From contig CATPBJ010000058.1 in the NCBI GenBank assembly GCA_955652395.1, forward strand, positions 1 to 56,371: 56,371 nt of DNA, given 5' to 3'. This DNA is from an uncultured Terriglobales bacterium (GTDB lineage Bacteria; Acidobacteriota; Terriglobia; Terriglobales; Acidobacteriaceae). Each line of letters opens with the position of its first letter. Position 1 is the first letter of the stretch. A program made the translations under genes and the position numbers. Shown here one piece after another: positions 41,788 through 49,965 of the stretch. The notes beneath the pieces were generated by a model. It ran no database searches and was not told where the DNA came from. It worked only from the letters and a program-made list of their open reading frames with translations.

Positions 41788-42492
41788 ATGTCCGTGGCCC
41801 AAAACATCGCTTCCGTTCAAAAGCGCATCGCCTCGGCGGCTCAGCGAAGTGGCCGCAGATCCGACGAAATTACACTGATGGGGGTAAGCAAGACATTTCC
41901 TCCGCCCACCATGCGCGAGGCTTACGCAGCTGGAATTCGAGTCTTTGGGGAAAATCGGGTACAGGAATTCTCCCAAAAGGCTAACGCCGTGCGAGATTTG
42001 GACGAGGCCGAGTGGCACATGATTGGTCATCTGCAATCAAACAAAGCGACGACTGCGGCTGAAGTGTTCACCGCTGTCGATTCGATCGATTCCCTGAAGC
42101 TGGCCGAGAAACTGAACGCGTCAGCTGAAGAGCTGGGGAAGAAACTGGACGTGCTGATCGAAATCAATGTGGGCGGCGAGGCTGCAAAGAGCGGCCTGGC
42201 CCTCGATTCCGGTGAACTGGAAGATCTTTTGACGGCGGCTCCGAAGCTTGAGCATCTCGAATTCCGCGGGCTGATGACCATTCCTCCTTTTACGCAAGAC
42301 GCTCAGGAAGCGCGCCCCTATTTTTGCAAGCTGCGCGTGCTGCGAGACCAGATCGCCGCGCGCCGCCTGCCCGCGATTCGCATGGAAGTGCTGTCGATGG
42401 GCATGTCGCATGATTTTGAAATCGCGATTGAAGAAGGTTCGAATTGCGTGCGCGTGGGGACGGCAATCTTTGGACAAAGAACAAGAGATTAG
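41788..42492 (+). CDS. yggS: Pyridoxal-phosphate homeostasis protein (YggS/PROSC)
   Basis: 234 residues from ATG 41788; an in-frame GTG lies nine codons upstream. PLP-binding TIM barrel with the Lys in TLMGVSKTFPP, the FGENRVQEF motif, WHMIGHLQSNK, and the phosphate loop SMGMSHDFEIAIEEGSNCVRVGTAIFG. The protein holds and hands over PLP and balances B6 vitamers and amino acids. Next downstream is a DUF167 (YggU) gene, a frequent neighbour of yggS. Confidence 0.95.
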   Translation: MSVAQNIASVQKRIASAAQRSGRRSDEITLMGVSKTFPPPTMREAYAAGIRVFGENRVQEFSQKANAVRDLDEAEWHMIGHLQSNKATTAAEVFTAVDSIDSLKLAEKLNASAEELGKKLDVLIEINVGGEAAKSGLALDSGELEDLLTAAPKLEHLEFRGLMTIPPFTQDAQEARPYFCKLRVLRDQIAARRLPAIRMEVLSMGMSHDFEIAIEEGSNCVRVGTAIFGQRTRD

Positions 42493-42500
42493 CCACAGCG

Positions 42501-42552
42501 GACACCGAGAAGTACGGAGATTTCCAGGGAATTTCTCTGAGTCCTCGGTGTC
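42501..42552. repeat. Inverted repeat, site H (yggS-DUF167 gap)
   Basis: GACACCGAG at 42501-42509 pairs perfectly with CTCGGTGTC at 42544-42552, and the inner bases extend the stem imperfectly. The wording GACACCGAGAAG-TACGGAG echoes site G. It lies between two co-oriented genes. Confidence 0.65.
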
Positions 42553-42573
42553 GTCCGGGGTAGGTCGCTTCCA

Positions 42574-42891
42574 ATGCTCTCAATCCACGACACCCCGAGC
42601 GGCGCTACCTTGGCGGTCAGGATCCATCCTCGCGCCAGGAAGAATGCCATCACCGGCGAACTCGGAGACGCGCTCAAGATATCTTTGACGGCCCCACCCG
42701 TGGAAGGCCGGGCCAACGATGCCTGCATCGAATTTCTCGCAAGTCTTTTGCAGGTGCCGCGTTCCTCCGTTACCGTAACGTCCGGCCAGAGCAGCCCAAA
42801 GAAAGTAATTCGAGTGTCAGGACTATCCGCGGATGAGTTGCGAAAGCGATTGAGCATGGATGACAGTGAAGCTGCAGGGAGCCATTTCTGA
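42574..42891 (+). CDS. DUF167 (YggU) protein
   Basis: 105 residues. LAVRIHPRARKNAITGELGDALKISLTAPPVEGRANDACIEFLASLLQVPRSSVTVTSGQSSPKKVIRVSG matches the small alpha-beta DUF167 family along its full length. Function unknown. It follows yggS as in many genomes. The POT-like transporter frame begins about 15 bases after its stop or may overlap it, depending on the true start. Confidence 0.9.
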   Translation: MLSIHDTPSGATLAVRIHPRARKNAITGELGDALKISLTAPPVEGRANDACIEFLASLLQVPRSSVTVTSGQSSPKKVIRVSGLSADELRKRLSMDDSEAAGSHF

Positions 42892-42905
42892 ATTTCTCCG
42901 AACGA

Positions 42906-44156
42906 TTGCGCGAGATCCGCACTGGCTTCGAGCGTCCATTCTGGGTCGCCAATATCAGCGAACTTTTTGAGCGCCTGTCCTACTATGCCGCGTTCGCATC
43001 CTTGGCACGCTACCTTCACGAGACCTTGAACTTCCGGGTGGAACAGGCCAGCAGCCTGACTGGACTGTTCGGAGGACTGGTCTGGTTTCTGGCGGTATTT
43101 GGCGGAACTGTCGCCGACCGGCTGGGCTTTCGCCGTTCGCTGTCATTGGCCTACCTGATCCTGAGTTGCTCCTACTTCCTGCTCGGATCGCTCGGATCGC
43201 CCTGGCTCGCTCCGGTCCGCAATGCCGTGCCGCTGGTCGTGCTCGTAACCTTTGTATTGATGCTTCCCGCCTTAGGCGTCGCGCTGGTCAAGCCCTGCGT
43301 GGTCGGCACCACGGCGCGGGCTTCCAAAGAAAATGTTCGCTCGATCGGTTACTCGATCTACTACACCCTGGTAAACATCGGAGGGGCGACGGGACCTTAT
43401 GTTGCATCCTGGGTGCACCAGCACTTGCAGGTGGAGAATGTATTCCGCGTAGCAGCCTTGAGCGTGTTCGCCATGTTCTTTGCGGTGCTGCTGTGGTTCA
43501 AGGAACCGCGTCGCTCAAGTGAGACGCAGACCGTGAGCCTGGCCCAGTCGGCAAAGAATTTTTGGGTTGTCATTTCAAATCCACGTTTCATGGTGTTCCT
43601 GCTGATTTTTTCCGGCTACTGGGTCGTGTATTGGCAGGAATTCATTATTCTGCCGCTCTACATCCATGACTATGTGGATCCTAAGGCCAACACCGAACTG
43701 TTGCTCATATCTGGACCGCTGACGGTAATTGCCCTGCAGCTGCTGGTCAGTTTTCTTACCCAGCGGATACCCGCATTCCGTGCCATCACGCTGGGAACGC
43801 TGATCTCAGGTCTGGCCTGGCTTATTTTGATTGCGCATCCCACGGTCCCCATGGCGGTGCTTACGCTTATTTCAGTTTCTGTGGGCGAGATAACTCAGTC
43901 GCCACGCTACTATGAATATATTTCCCGCCTTGCCCCTCCCGGCCAGCAGGGCACCTACATGGGCTTCGCGTTTCTGCCGATCGGAATCGGCTCGCTGATC
44001 GGTGGCTGGTTCGGAGGAAAGCTGATCCACCACTTTGGAGAGGTCACGCACCAGCCAGAGCGCATATGGTGGGCGGTGATCGCTGTGGGCGTTTCTACGG
44101 CGGCGCTATTGTGGATTTATGACAAGACCATGAGGCCCGCGACGGTCGAGCCTTGA
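42906..44156 (+). CDS. POT/PTR2-like MFS peptide transporter
   Basis: 416 residues from TTG 42906. The same frame is open upstream to a CTG (42888) that overlaps the DUF167 stop, and LNFSERLREIRTGFERPFW would fit homologues better, so the start is unsure. About 12 TM helices. PFWVANISELFERLSYYAAF carries the ExxER proton-coupling motif of POT transporters (ELFER), and GGTVADRLGFRR is motif A. It likely brings in peptides with protons. It ends near the accessory patch. Confidence 0.82.
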   Translation: MREIRTGFERPFWVANISELFERLSYYAAFASLARYLHETLNFRVEQASSLTGLFGGLVWFLAVFGGTVADRLGFRRSLSLAYLILSCSYFLLGSLGSPWLAPVRNAVPLVVLVTFVLMLPALGVALVKPCVVGTTARASKENVRSIGYSIYYTLVNIGGATGPYVASWVHQHLQVENVFRVAALSVFAMFFAVLLWFKEPRRSSETQTVSLAQSAKNFWVVISNPRFMVFLLIFSGYWVVYWQEFIILPLYIHDYVDPKANTELLLISGPLTVIALQLLVSFLTQRIPAFRAITLGTLISGLAWLILIAHPTVPMAVLTLISVSVGEITQSPRYYEYISRLAPPGQQGTYMGFAFLPIGIGSLIGGWFGGKLIHHFGEVTHQPERIWWAVIAVGVSTAALLWIYDKTMRPATVEP

Positions 44157-44384
44157 AGATATCTGCGGCAACTTTTGGTAGTGGTGCAGTTTGAAATCCA
44201 CAGGGGGGTAGCAAGAGCGCCCGACCTGTGGGAAACTGTGGGCATGCCGAAAGAGGAACAGCCTGAGACCCACGAAAACGTTGAGGCCCAGAAACTCGTG
44301 GATCGCATTGAGAAGAAAGTAAGCACCCAAAGGAAACACCGATCCTCGAAGACTCCATCCAGGCCTCCAAATCAAAAGGCAAAC

Positions 44385-44594
44385 ATGCCCAAGCGCAATT
44401 TTAGGATAGTAAAGCTTACGCCTATCGTTATCGGCGTCTGCGAACGCTGCAACGCGCAGTTTAAGTCTAGCCAGCCCCTAGTGGATGCCGCTGAATCCGA
44501 GATGAGAGCGGCGTTCGATGCCCACAAGTGCAAACTGGTGGACAGCAGCCAAAACGTCCTGCGGATCGTGCGCAAGGAAACCGAAAACAAGTAG
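44385..44594 (+). CDS. Small Cys-containing protein
   Basis: 69 residues from ATG 44385. MPKRNFRIVKLTPIVIGVCERCNAQFKSSQP, then MRAAFDAHKCKLVDSSQNVLRIVR. CxxC plus a later HKC suggests a C2HC-type zinc site; I recall similar short proteins in Acidobacteriota but cannot name the family. The frame is open back to 44175, through a more basic and less conserved-looking leader with another ATG at 44244. It converges on the Phd-like gene with one base between stop codons. Confidence 0.55.
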   Translation: MPKRNFRIVKLTPIVIGVCERCNAQFKSSQPLVDAAESEMRAAFDAHKCKLVDSSQNVLRIVRKETENK

Positions 44595-44595
44595 C

Positions 44596-44802
44596 CTATT
44601 CCTCATCGGGCATACGCTCCTGCATCGCCAAAAAGTGCTCGTACTTCAAGAGAACAGCAAGTGGCTTGTCGTTGTCCTGAATCACCAGTGTCTTGTCGAG
44701 TTCCCGTAGCTGAGTGACGTTTAAAGCCCGTAGCCGACTGATTCCGACGTGCTGCACGTTCGGGTCAAGGTACGGAATAGAAACCTGATTAGCTTTCGCC
44801 AT
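44596..44802 (-). CDS. Small Phd/YefM-like protein without a toxin
   Basis: 68 residues. VGISRLRALNVTQLRELDKTLVIQDNDKPLAVLLKYEHFLAMQERM resembles the Phd/YefM antitoxin fold: a DNA-binding half followed by the 'gepvavl..ye.yl.mq' end. No toxin gene (Doc, RelE, YoeB) lies beside it. It starts 7 bp after the transposase stop on the same strand, so the two probably share a transcript. It may be cargo, an orphan repressor or a transposition regulator. Similarity is by eye. Confidence 0.5.
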   Translation of the reverse strand: MAKANQVSIPYLDPNVQHVGISRLRALNVTQLRELDKTLVIQDNDKPLAVLLKYEHFLAMQERMPDEE

Positions 44803-44809
44803 ATTCCCT

Positions 44810-45694
44810 CTATGCTTCCCTTTCGAGCGCTTTCAAAACTAAGTTCTTGTCAACCTGTGCATTCGGCTTTTTCTCAGGCAGTAAGGCACACAGTTCAGCA
44901 AGCGTCCATACGTGATCTGTGAGACCCGCTTCCATCGCTGGAGTTACGCGCAATGTGGAATGCACGCGGCAGAAATTGTAATGGAAAAAGTAGAGCGCAA
45001 CTTGGTGCGCGTGATTCTCAAATTTCTTGCTGAAACCGTTCGTGAGTCGCGTAAAACGCCGCATCCCCATTCGCATGGAAAGGTTCTGCCGTTCAATGTA
45101 GCTGGTAGAGATGTGCTTCGGGTCAGGATTGCCGCTCAATACTCCCGTGCGGCATCCGATGCAGGTTGCCGGACTATAACGCGATTCGCCATCGTTCGAT
45201 GCGCCGTAGATTTTTACCAGCATTGCATAATCAATCTCAGAACCGAAGGCGTTCTCTACCGCCTCAGCGTAGACACGATGGCCGTCTGTCGTTAGCTGAA
45301 TCCGGTTAGTGATCCGCACTGCTACGTCCTGCATGAAAGCCTGCGCTGTGGACGCGCCACGATCCCCAAGCATGTACGAAATAATCAGCTTGGTATCGGC
45401 GTCAATCGCCGTCCACGTCCGGCAGTCTCCCGCGCCTTGCTCCATCTGCTCCATCGTGATGTTCTTTTGCTTCGCGTAAGTGAAAGACCAGACCTCATCG
45501 CACTGTGCGCGATTCACGCGAAGATTCCGCACGTTCGCATCATGGTAGGCAGCACAGGCGCATCCGGCATCTTCCAGCAGGCGAAGAACAGTATGCTTGC
45601 CCACTCCGAGCATTCTGCAAGTCGCGTTAATGGAATTTCCCTCCACTAAAGCTGAGATTATCTGCGCCCGTTTCGTGATGTTTAGTTGATTCAC
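44810..45694 (-). mobile_element. IS1-family-type DDE transposase
   Basis: 294 residues in one frame, longer than E. coli IS1 InsB because the N-terminal zinc/HTH part is fused (KRAQIISALVEGNSINATCRMLGVGKHTVLRLLEDAG). The DDE triad is visible: CDEVWSF, TTDGHRVYAEAV, and YIERQNLSMRMGMRRFTRLTNGFSKK. IS1 enzymes cut and paste DNA and leave 8-9 bp duplications. I found no convincing terminal inverted repeats, so the element's limits are unknown. Such single-frame genes also occur as stable, non-mobile copies. A good promoter lies just upstream. Confidence 0.8.
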
Positions 45695-45711
45695 GCTATC
45701 CTCTAAACTGC

Positions 45712-45945
45712 CTAGATGATAGCACTATAACGTCGCTTGTAAAGCATTATATTGCCTCTATATAGCTGTTTTATGCTTTTATTTATGCCTATGGTAAACT
45801 CCCAGACGCACAGGAATGTAACGACTAGGAAAACAACTCCCGCTACCGCTAGGAATCTGAAAAAGTCACCTAGCAGATATGCGCGCCTTTCGTCGCTATC
45901 CGAATCCGGATTTATGCTGCCGTCTCCAGAATTAGCCAAATACAT
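45712..45945 (-). CDS. Possible small membrane protein antisense to the next gene's start
   Basis: 77 residues on the minus strand from ATG 45945. YLLGDFFRFLAVAGVVFLVVTFLCVWEFTI would be one or two TM helices, followed by a basic tail NKSIKQLYRGNIMLYKRRYSAII. It reads more like protein than the plus-strand frame across the same bases. Its end runs through the transposase promoter, and its start overlaps the start of the frameshifted plus-strand gene by about 30 bp. Only one of the two may be expressed. Confidence 0.35.
   Translation of the reverse strand: MYLANSGDGSINPDSDSDERRAYLLGDFFRFLAVAGVVFLVVTFLCVWEFTIGINKSIKQLYRGNIMLYKRRYSAII
45716..45743 (-). promoter_or_regulatory. Sigma-70-like promoter for the transposase gene
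   Basis: On the minus strand TTTACA (45743-45738) and TATCAT (45721-45716) are separated by 16 bp, and the gene starts at 45694. The pair GATAGC/GCTATC (45718-45723 and 45695-45700) forms an inverted repeat over the expected start of transcription, a possible operator. Confidence 0.5.
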
Positions 45946-46728
45946 CGACGATTTAATGCGAGGCGATCTCCTGTGCTGGAGAGACCTGTGGTTTGGTTGG
46001 TTGTTGTTCTCCACGAAGGGCGTCGTGGTTGGTCTAGTTTTGGAGGCACCGGAACTGCTGTACGAAATAATCTCCATGCAGCGTCGCATCCATATAGACA
46101 AATCCGGCTGGTTCTTACGAGAGTCCCACGTTCCCGACTGGGCAAAAGTAGTGGCACTTCTTGGCTGGCTTTTGATTGTCTCCGGGGTTGCAGGAGAATG
46201 GATTACCAGTGGCTTAATTTCAACTGCCGAGGGCAACATCCAAACATTCAACGACATCTTGCTGGCCGATACGCAGAAAGAAACCGCTCTCGCTCTTGAA
46301 CGCGCTTCTGCTAACGAGAGAGAGGCGGCACGCTTGCGTCTAAAGAACTCACAAATTATTGCGGCCCTTCGGCAACCATCGTTCACTCCCAACGACACCG
46401 AGAAATTGGCGAGGGGGTTCAAAGCATGTCCAAAACGCGAGATAACTCCCGTGCTAGTAAATATGGTGTTTACTAGCAACATCGGAATTCCTTCTTTAAC
46501 GCGCTGAAGGCCGCTGGATTCAGCAAAAGCACCCTTAGCTCGACGGGAACCATTTGGTACGGTATCTCCGTACATGGCTCATTACGAGATGCGGCTGCGT
46601 CTTCTTGTATCCAGGGAGTGATTGCCAAGAGGGTAGCCGTCTTTGTCGTTCTTGGTGTTTCCGATCCGCCAGGCTCTCCGGTCACCATCGAGGTCGGAGA
46701 ACAACCCATGGGAGCGCTTCCGAAATAG
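45914..46728 (+). pseudogene. Two-TM coiled-coil protein, frameshifted near the C-terminus
   Basis: From ATG 45914 the protein has two TM helices (LWFGWLLFSTKGVVVGLVLEAPELLYEI and WAKVVALLGWLLIVSGVAGEWIT), then a coiled coil (NIQTFNDILLADTQKETALALERASANEREAARL) and FTPNDTEKLARGFK. This matches a family of bacterial accessory membrane proteins of unknown role. The frame stops at 46507, but another frame supplies the expected ending: FFNALKAAGFSKSTLSS, then VHGSLRDAAASS and VTIEVGEQPMGALPK, stop at 46728. One missing base near 46485-46494 joins them. It sits beside the transposase. Confidence 0.6.
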
Positions 46729-46856
46729 AAGAGAAACGCAGTCAGTAGCGGAAGAAACGCAGTCCATCTAGTCTGTGGACGCGAAACGGCACCACGACCC
46801 AACTTTTGCTCCGATTCGCCCAAACGCTTCGGTTTGTTTAGAATGGTGGTTTGCCC

Positions 46857-48023
46857 ATGGATCTTCCCGCCATACAGGCCGCGCTCCGCGAGCGGAACAT
46901 TGACGCCTGGCTTTTTTACGATCACCATCACCGCGATCCGATTGCTTACCGGGTGCTGGGATTGCCCGCGGGCCAAATGGTCACCCGGCGCTGGTTCTAT
47001 CTGATTCCGGCCAGTGGCGACCCGGTGAAGCTGGTCCACAAAATTGAGTCCGGCCATCTCGACTCGCTTCCAGGCCGCAAGCGGCAGTATTCCGGATGGC
47101 AGGAATGGTTCGATCAGGTGAAGGTTTTGCTCGCCAATCATCGCGATATCGCGATGCAGTATTCGCCCAACAATCTGGTCTTCACCGTTTCGTTGGTGGA
47201 CGCGGGCACCGTCGATCTGATCCGTGGTCTAGGCAAGAACGTGGTGAGTTCCTGTGATCTGGTGGCGCTGTTCGAAGCTACCCTCACGGAAGATCAAATC
47301 AAGTCTCACTTCGTCGCGCGCGATGCGATTGACGCTATCACCGCGGCAGCGTTCCAGGAGATCGGCAGGCGGGTGCGCAACGGCGGAACCCACGAATACG
47401 AGATGCAACAGTGGTTCCTGCAGGCGTTCCGGCGCGAAAACCTTATAACCGACGATCCACCCCTGGTCGCTGTCAATGCAAATAGTGGCGACCCGCACTA
47501 TGCTCTGCATCCCGAGACTTCAAAACCGATTCGTGAAGGCGATTTCGTGCTGCTCGATGTCTGGGCCAAGAAAAACACGCCGGGCGCCGTATACTACGAC
47601 ATCACCTGGACCGGTTTTGTGGGGCGGTCTCCATCCGATCGCATGCGAGAAATCTTTCACGTGGTGCGCCAGGCGCGCGACATTGGGGTGAAAACTGTGG
47701 TCGAAGGCGTGAGCGCGGGGAAGGCCCTGGCGGGATGGGAAGTTGACCATGCGGTTAGGGGCTTCATCAAGGGCGCAGGTTTCGACCAGTACTTCATCCA
47801 TCGCACCGGGCATTCGATTGGCACCGAGGTCCACGCTAACGGCGCTAACATGGACGATCTGGAAATTCACGATGAGCGCCGCATTCTGGCCAACTCATGC
47901 TTTTCGATCGAGCCTGGCATTTATTTGCCGGAGTTCGGTGTGCGCAGTGAAGTAAACATGCTGATCGGGTCCAATACCGCACAGGTAACAGGTAAAATTC
48001 AAAGTGAACTCGTAACCATCTGA
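46857..48023 (+). CDS. Xaa-Pro aminopeptidase-like M24 metallopeptidase
   Basis: 388 residues from ATG 46857; a TTG two codons earlier is open. N-terminal creatinase-like domain to about 155, then the M24 pita-bread domain. All five metal ligands are present: Asp in LLDVWAK, Asp in YYDITWTG, His in HRTGHSIGTEVH, Glu in CFSIEPGIYL, and Glu in VRSEVNM. It likely removes an N-terminal residue before proline with two metal ions, in the cytosol. The next gene's ATG follows its TGA directly, so a three-gene unit with the two small membrane proteins is likely. Confidence 0.9.
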   Translation: MDLPAIQAALRERNIDAWLFYDHHHRDPIAYRVLGLPAGQMVTRRWFYLIPASGDPVKLVHKIESGHLDSLPGRKRQYSGWQEWFDQVKVLLANHRDIAMQYSPNNLVFTVSLVDAGTVDLIRGLGKNVVSSCDLVALFEATLTEDQIKSHFVARDAIDAITAAAFQEIGRRVRNGGTHEYEMQQWFLQAFRRENLITDDPPLVAVNANSGDPHYALHPETSKPIREGDFVLLDVWAKKNTPGAVYYDITWTGFVGRSPSDRMREIFHVVRQARDIGVKTVVEGVSAGKALAGWEVDHAVRGFIKGAGFDQYFIHRTGHSIGTEVHANGANMDDLEIHDERRILANSCFSIEPGIYLPEFGVRSEVNMLIGSNTAQVTGKIQSELVTI

Positions 48024-48443
48024 ATGGCAAATTCGTCTAAGGCAACTCCTGCGGAAGTGCAAAATACCACGGCTTCCCCCAGCATGTCGGTCATCGCGCC
48101 GGCGATCGCGTGGCTCATCCCCGGTTCCGGGCACCTGGTCCAGAAACGCTGGATTCGTGGACTTTTGATCATGGCCTCGATCACGATCATGTTCGTACTC
48201 GGCCTGCTGATGCAAGGACGCATCTACCAACCCAATGGCGGCGATATTCTGGACATTCTCGGATTCGTCGGCGACGTGGGCGCGGGCGGCCTCTACATCG
48301 TGACTCGCGTGCAGGGCTGGGGGCACGGCGCAATTTCCCACGCGACCGCCGATTACGGCACCAAGTTTCTGATCGTCGCCGGGCTGCTGAATTTTATCTG
48401 CGCGGCTGACGCCTACCACATCGCCATCGGGAAGAAGCCTTGA
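48024..48443 (+). CDS. Small membrane protein, DUF6677-like
   Basis: 139 residues, starting at the base after the M24 stop. A polar N-terminus leads to IAPAIAWLIPGSGHLVQKRWIRGLLIMASITIMFVLGLLM, with the conserved-looking GSGHL turn and a basic helix, then two more hydrophobic segments (ILGFVGDVGAGGLYIV, FLIVAGLLNFICAADAYHIAIG). This layout matches small proteins of the DUF6677/TM2-like type. Function unknown. Likely co-transcribed with the M24 peptidase gene and the next small gene. Confidence 0.75.
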   Translation: MANSSKATPAEVQNTTASPSMSVIAPAIAWLIPGSGHLVQKRWIRGLLIMASITIMFVLGLLMQGRIYQPNGGDILDILGFVGDVGAGGLYIVTRVQGWGHGAISHATADYGTKFLIVAGLLNFICAADAYHIAIGKKP

Positions 48444-48456
48444 TCGGAAAAACAGA

Positions 48457-48639
48457 ATGACCCTGGAACTTTCCCATTTCACCGCCGCCGTGCTGTTCTC
48501 GGTCTTTGCTTCGGTGGTCTTCGGAATCACCCAACGCAGCACCTCCCGCGATCAGATCCGCTACGGCTTGTATTGCTTCGTCCTCTTCGTCGGCGGAGTG
48601 TTCGTGGCGGGCTGGGTCATGTGGATATTGCGACACTAG
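48457..48639 (+). CDS. 60-residue membrane protein
   Basis: MTLELSHFTAAVLFSVFASVVFGITQRSTSRDQIRYGLYCFVLFVGGVFVAGWVMWILRH: two TM helices joined by a charged loop. It begins 13 bp after the previous gene. I do not recognise a named family, though its clean topology and its place in the unit support it as real. Heptad site I begins just after the stop. Confidence 0.65.
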   Translation: MTLELSHFTAAVLFSVFASVVFGITQRSTSRDQIRYGLYCFVLFVGGVFVAGWVMWILRH

Positions 48640-48643
48640 CAAA

Positions 48644-48791
48644 TCGGACATCGGACTTCAGGTCTCGGACTTCGGACTTCATGCTTTTTGCCGCAAGCAA
48701 GCGCGCCAGATGCCATACCCGACCACCTGAAACACGACTCCGCTGCGGATTGGTCAAGCACGCAGCAGGGGCTGAGGTCCAAGGTCTGAGC
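48644..48791. repeat. Heptad repeat with degenerate inverted partner, site I
   Basis: TCGGACA, TCGGACT, TCAGGTC, TCGGACT, TCGGACT run from 48644 to 48678. A shorter run, GCTGAGG, TCCAAGG, TCTGAGC, lies at 48771-48791 in roughly inverted sense. Together they bracket the gap between convergent genes. Pairing between the two is weak. Confidence 0.6.
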
Positions 48792-48804
48792 GCGACGCCG
48801 AGTT

Positions 48805-49791
48805 CTACCCTTCCCATACGAAGGCATCGAACACGCGTTTGATGTCAAATCCGAGGCGTTGATAGAGCGTTACCGCGCGCGCATTTGCCTCCGTCACCGT
48901 GAGCGACAGTAACGAGAAGTTTCGCTGACGCAGGTTCCCCAAGTTGGCTGCGATCAATAGCTCGCCCAAACCGTGCGACCGGTATTCAGGGAGCACGCAC
49001 ACCTGGGTGACGTGGCCCACGTCATGGCGCACCCGGGAACACAGAATCAGTCCTATCAGGCTCCGCGCCCGCTTTTGCACCGCTACAAACGAGCCCTCGG
49101 GATCGAACGTGCCGCAACCCGGAAAACGTACAATATTGTTCAGGAAGCGCAGGGACCCGCTCAGGGTGCGATATTGGTCGTTGATTTCTGAGTCCACATG
49201 ACCGCGGTAAGCGCTGGTGATCAAAGCAGCTGCCGGCTGGTAGTCCTGCTCCAACCAGCGCCTGATCTCAACTTCTGCGTCCAAGGGGGGTGGCGGCTTG
49301 GGCGTGTCGTTCAGGGGCAGCACCATGAAGAGCCGCGGGTGCCGCTGAAACCCCTGCTCGACAAATGGCCGGGCGACAATGCCAGCCTCGTGCACCAGCA
49401 ATTGAGCTTCGACGCGATGGATTCCAGGTGACTGTTGCAAGGTCTCAATCACGTGCAGCAGCAATCGCGATTCGACTTCATGGGGATCAGGCAGCCGGCC
49501 GCCATTGGCAACGAAGAGGTCTCCAATGACACCCTTGCTGCCCTCGTAGACAAAAAAGGCGTAGCCGACGATTCGGCCGCGCTCGATGGCAGCATAACCG
49601 GGAAGGATCTTGGCATCCACATAGCGCAGGATCATTTCAGCCGAACCACTGTAGTCCCAGGAGAGCAGGCGCGCCCATTCCCGGACCTCGTCCTCCAGCA
49701 GTGGACGCAGATCGACAGAAGAAAAATGTCTGAGGTCTAGAATCTCCACCTGGAGGCTCCTGGAGGGTTCCGGCTTGCTAAGCGCGCTCAT
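48805..49791 (-). CDS. Double GNAT acetyltransferase
   Basis: 328 residues from ATG 49791. The open frame runs upstream to 49878 through heptad site J, so I prefer the internal start. The N-terminal half is a degenerate GNAT fold (YAAIERGRIVGYAFFVYEGSKGVIGDLFV). The C-terminal half has the clearer acetyl-CoA site (VTQVCVLPEYRSHGLGELLIAANLGNLRQRN) and ends NARAVTLYQRLGFDIKRVFDAFVW. Two-domain GNATs such as mycothiol synthase share this plan. Substrate unknown. Confidence 0.82.
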   Translation of the reverse strand: MSALSKPEPSRSLQVEILDLRHFSSVDLRPLLEDEVREWARLLSWDYSGSAEMILRYVDAKILPGYAAIERGRIVGYAFFVYEGSKGVIGDLFVANGGRLPDPHEVESRLLLHVIETLQQSPGIHRVEAQLLVHEAGIVARPFVEQGFQRHPRLFMVLPLNDTPKPPPPLDAEVEIRRWLEQDYQPAAALITSAYRGHVDSEINDQYRTLSGSLRFLNNIVRFPGCGTFDPEGSFVAVQKRARSLIGLILCSRVRHDVGHVTQVCVLPEYRSHGLGELLIAANLGNLRQRNFSLLSLTVTEANARAVTLYQRLGFDIKRVFDAFVWEG

Positions 49792-49872
49792 GGCGGGCTG
49801 CGAACAGCGAGTGTAGTGCTTCGTCCGGGCAGGAGGCAAACGGGGGGACAAGGATGGGTAACAGAGAGCTCT

Positions 49873-49965
49873 CAGCACTTAGCAATTGGGAACAGGCCAC
49901 CCCGCCGTCGAATACGTCGATGAATGTGCAGTGGCCAATTGCAAAATGCCGATTGCTAATTGCTG
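49873..49965. repeat. Heptad inverted repeat, site J, overlapping the GT39 stop
   Basis: CAGCACTTAGCAATTGG at 49873-49889 pairs with CCGATTGCTAATTGCTG at 49949-49965 with two mismatches. The right side runs in words GCCAATT, GCAAAAT, GCCGATT, GCTAATT, GCTGCTT. The stop codon of the GT39 gene (49956-49958) is inside the right arm. Words resemble those of site A, 38 kb away. Confidence 0.8.

Noticed and set aside
45752-45913. N-terminal extension of the two-TM coiled-coil gene
   Set aside because: Starts with TTG, is Ser/Thr/Arg-rich, and crosses the transposase promoter; homologues as I recall them begin close to the first TM.
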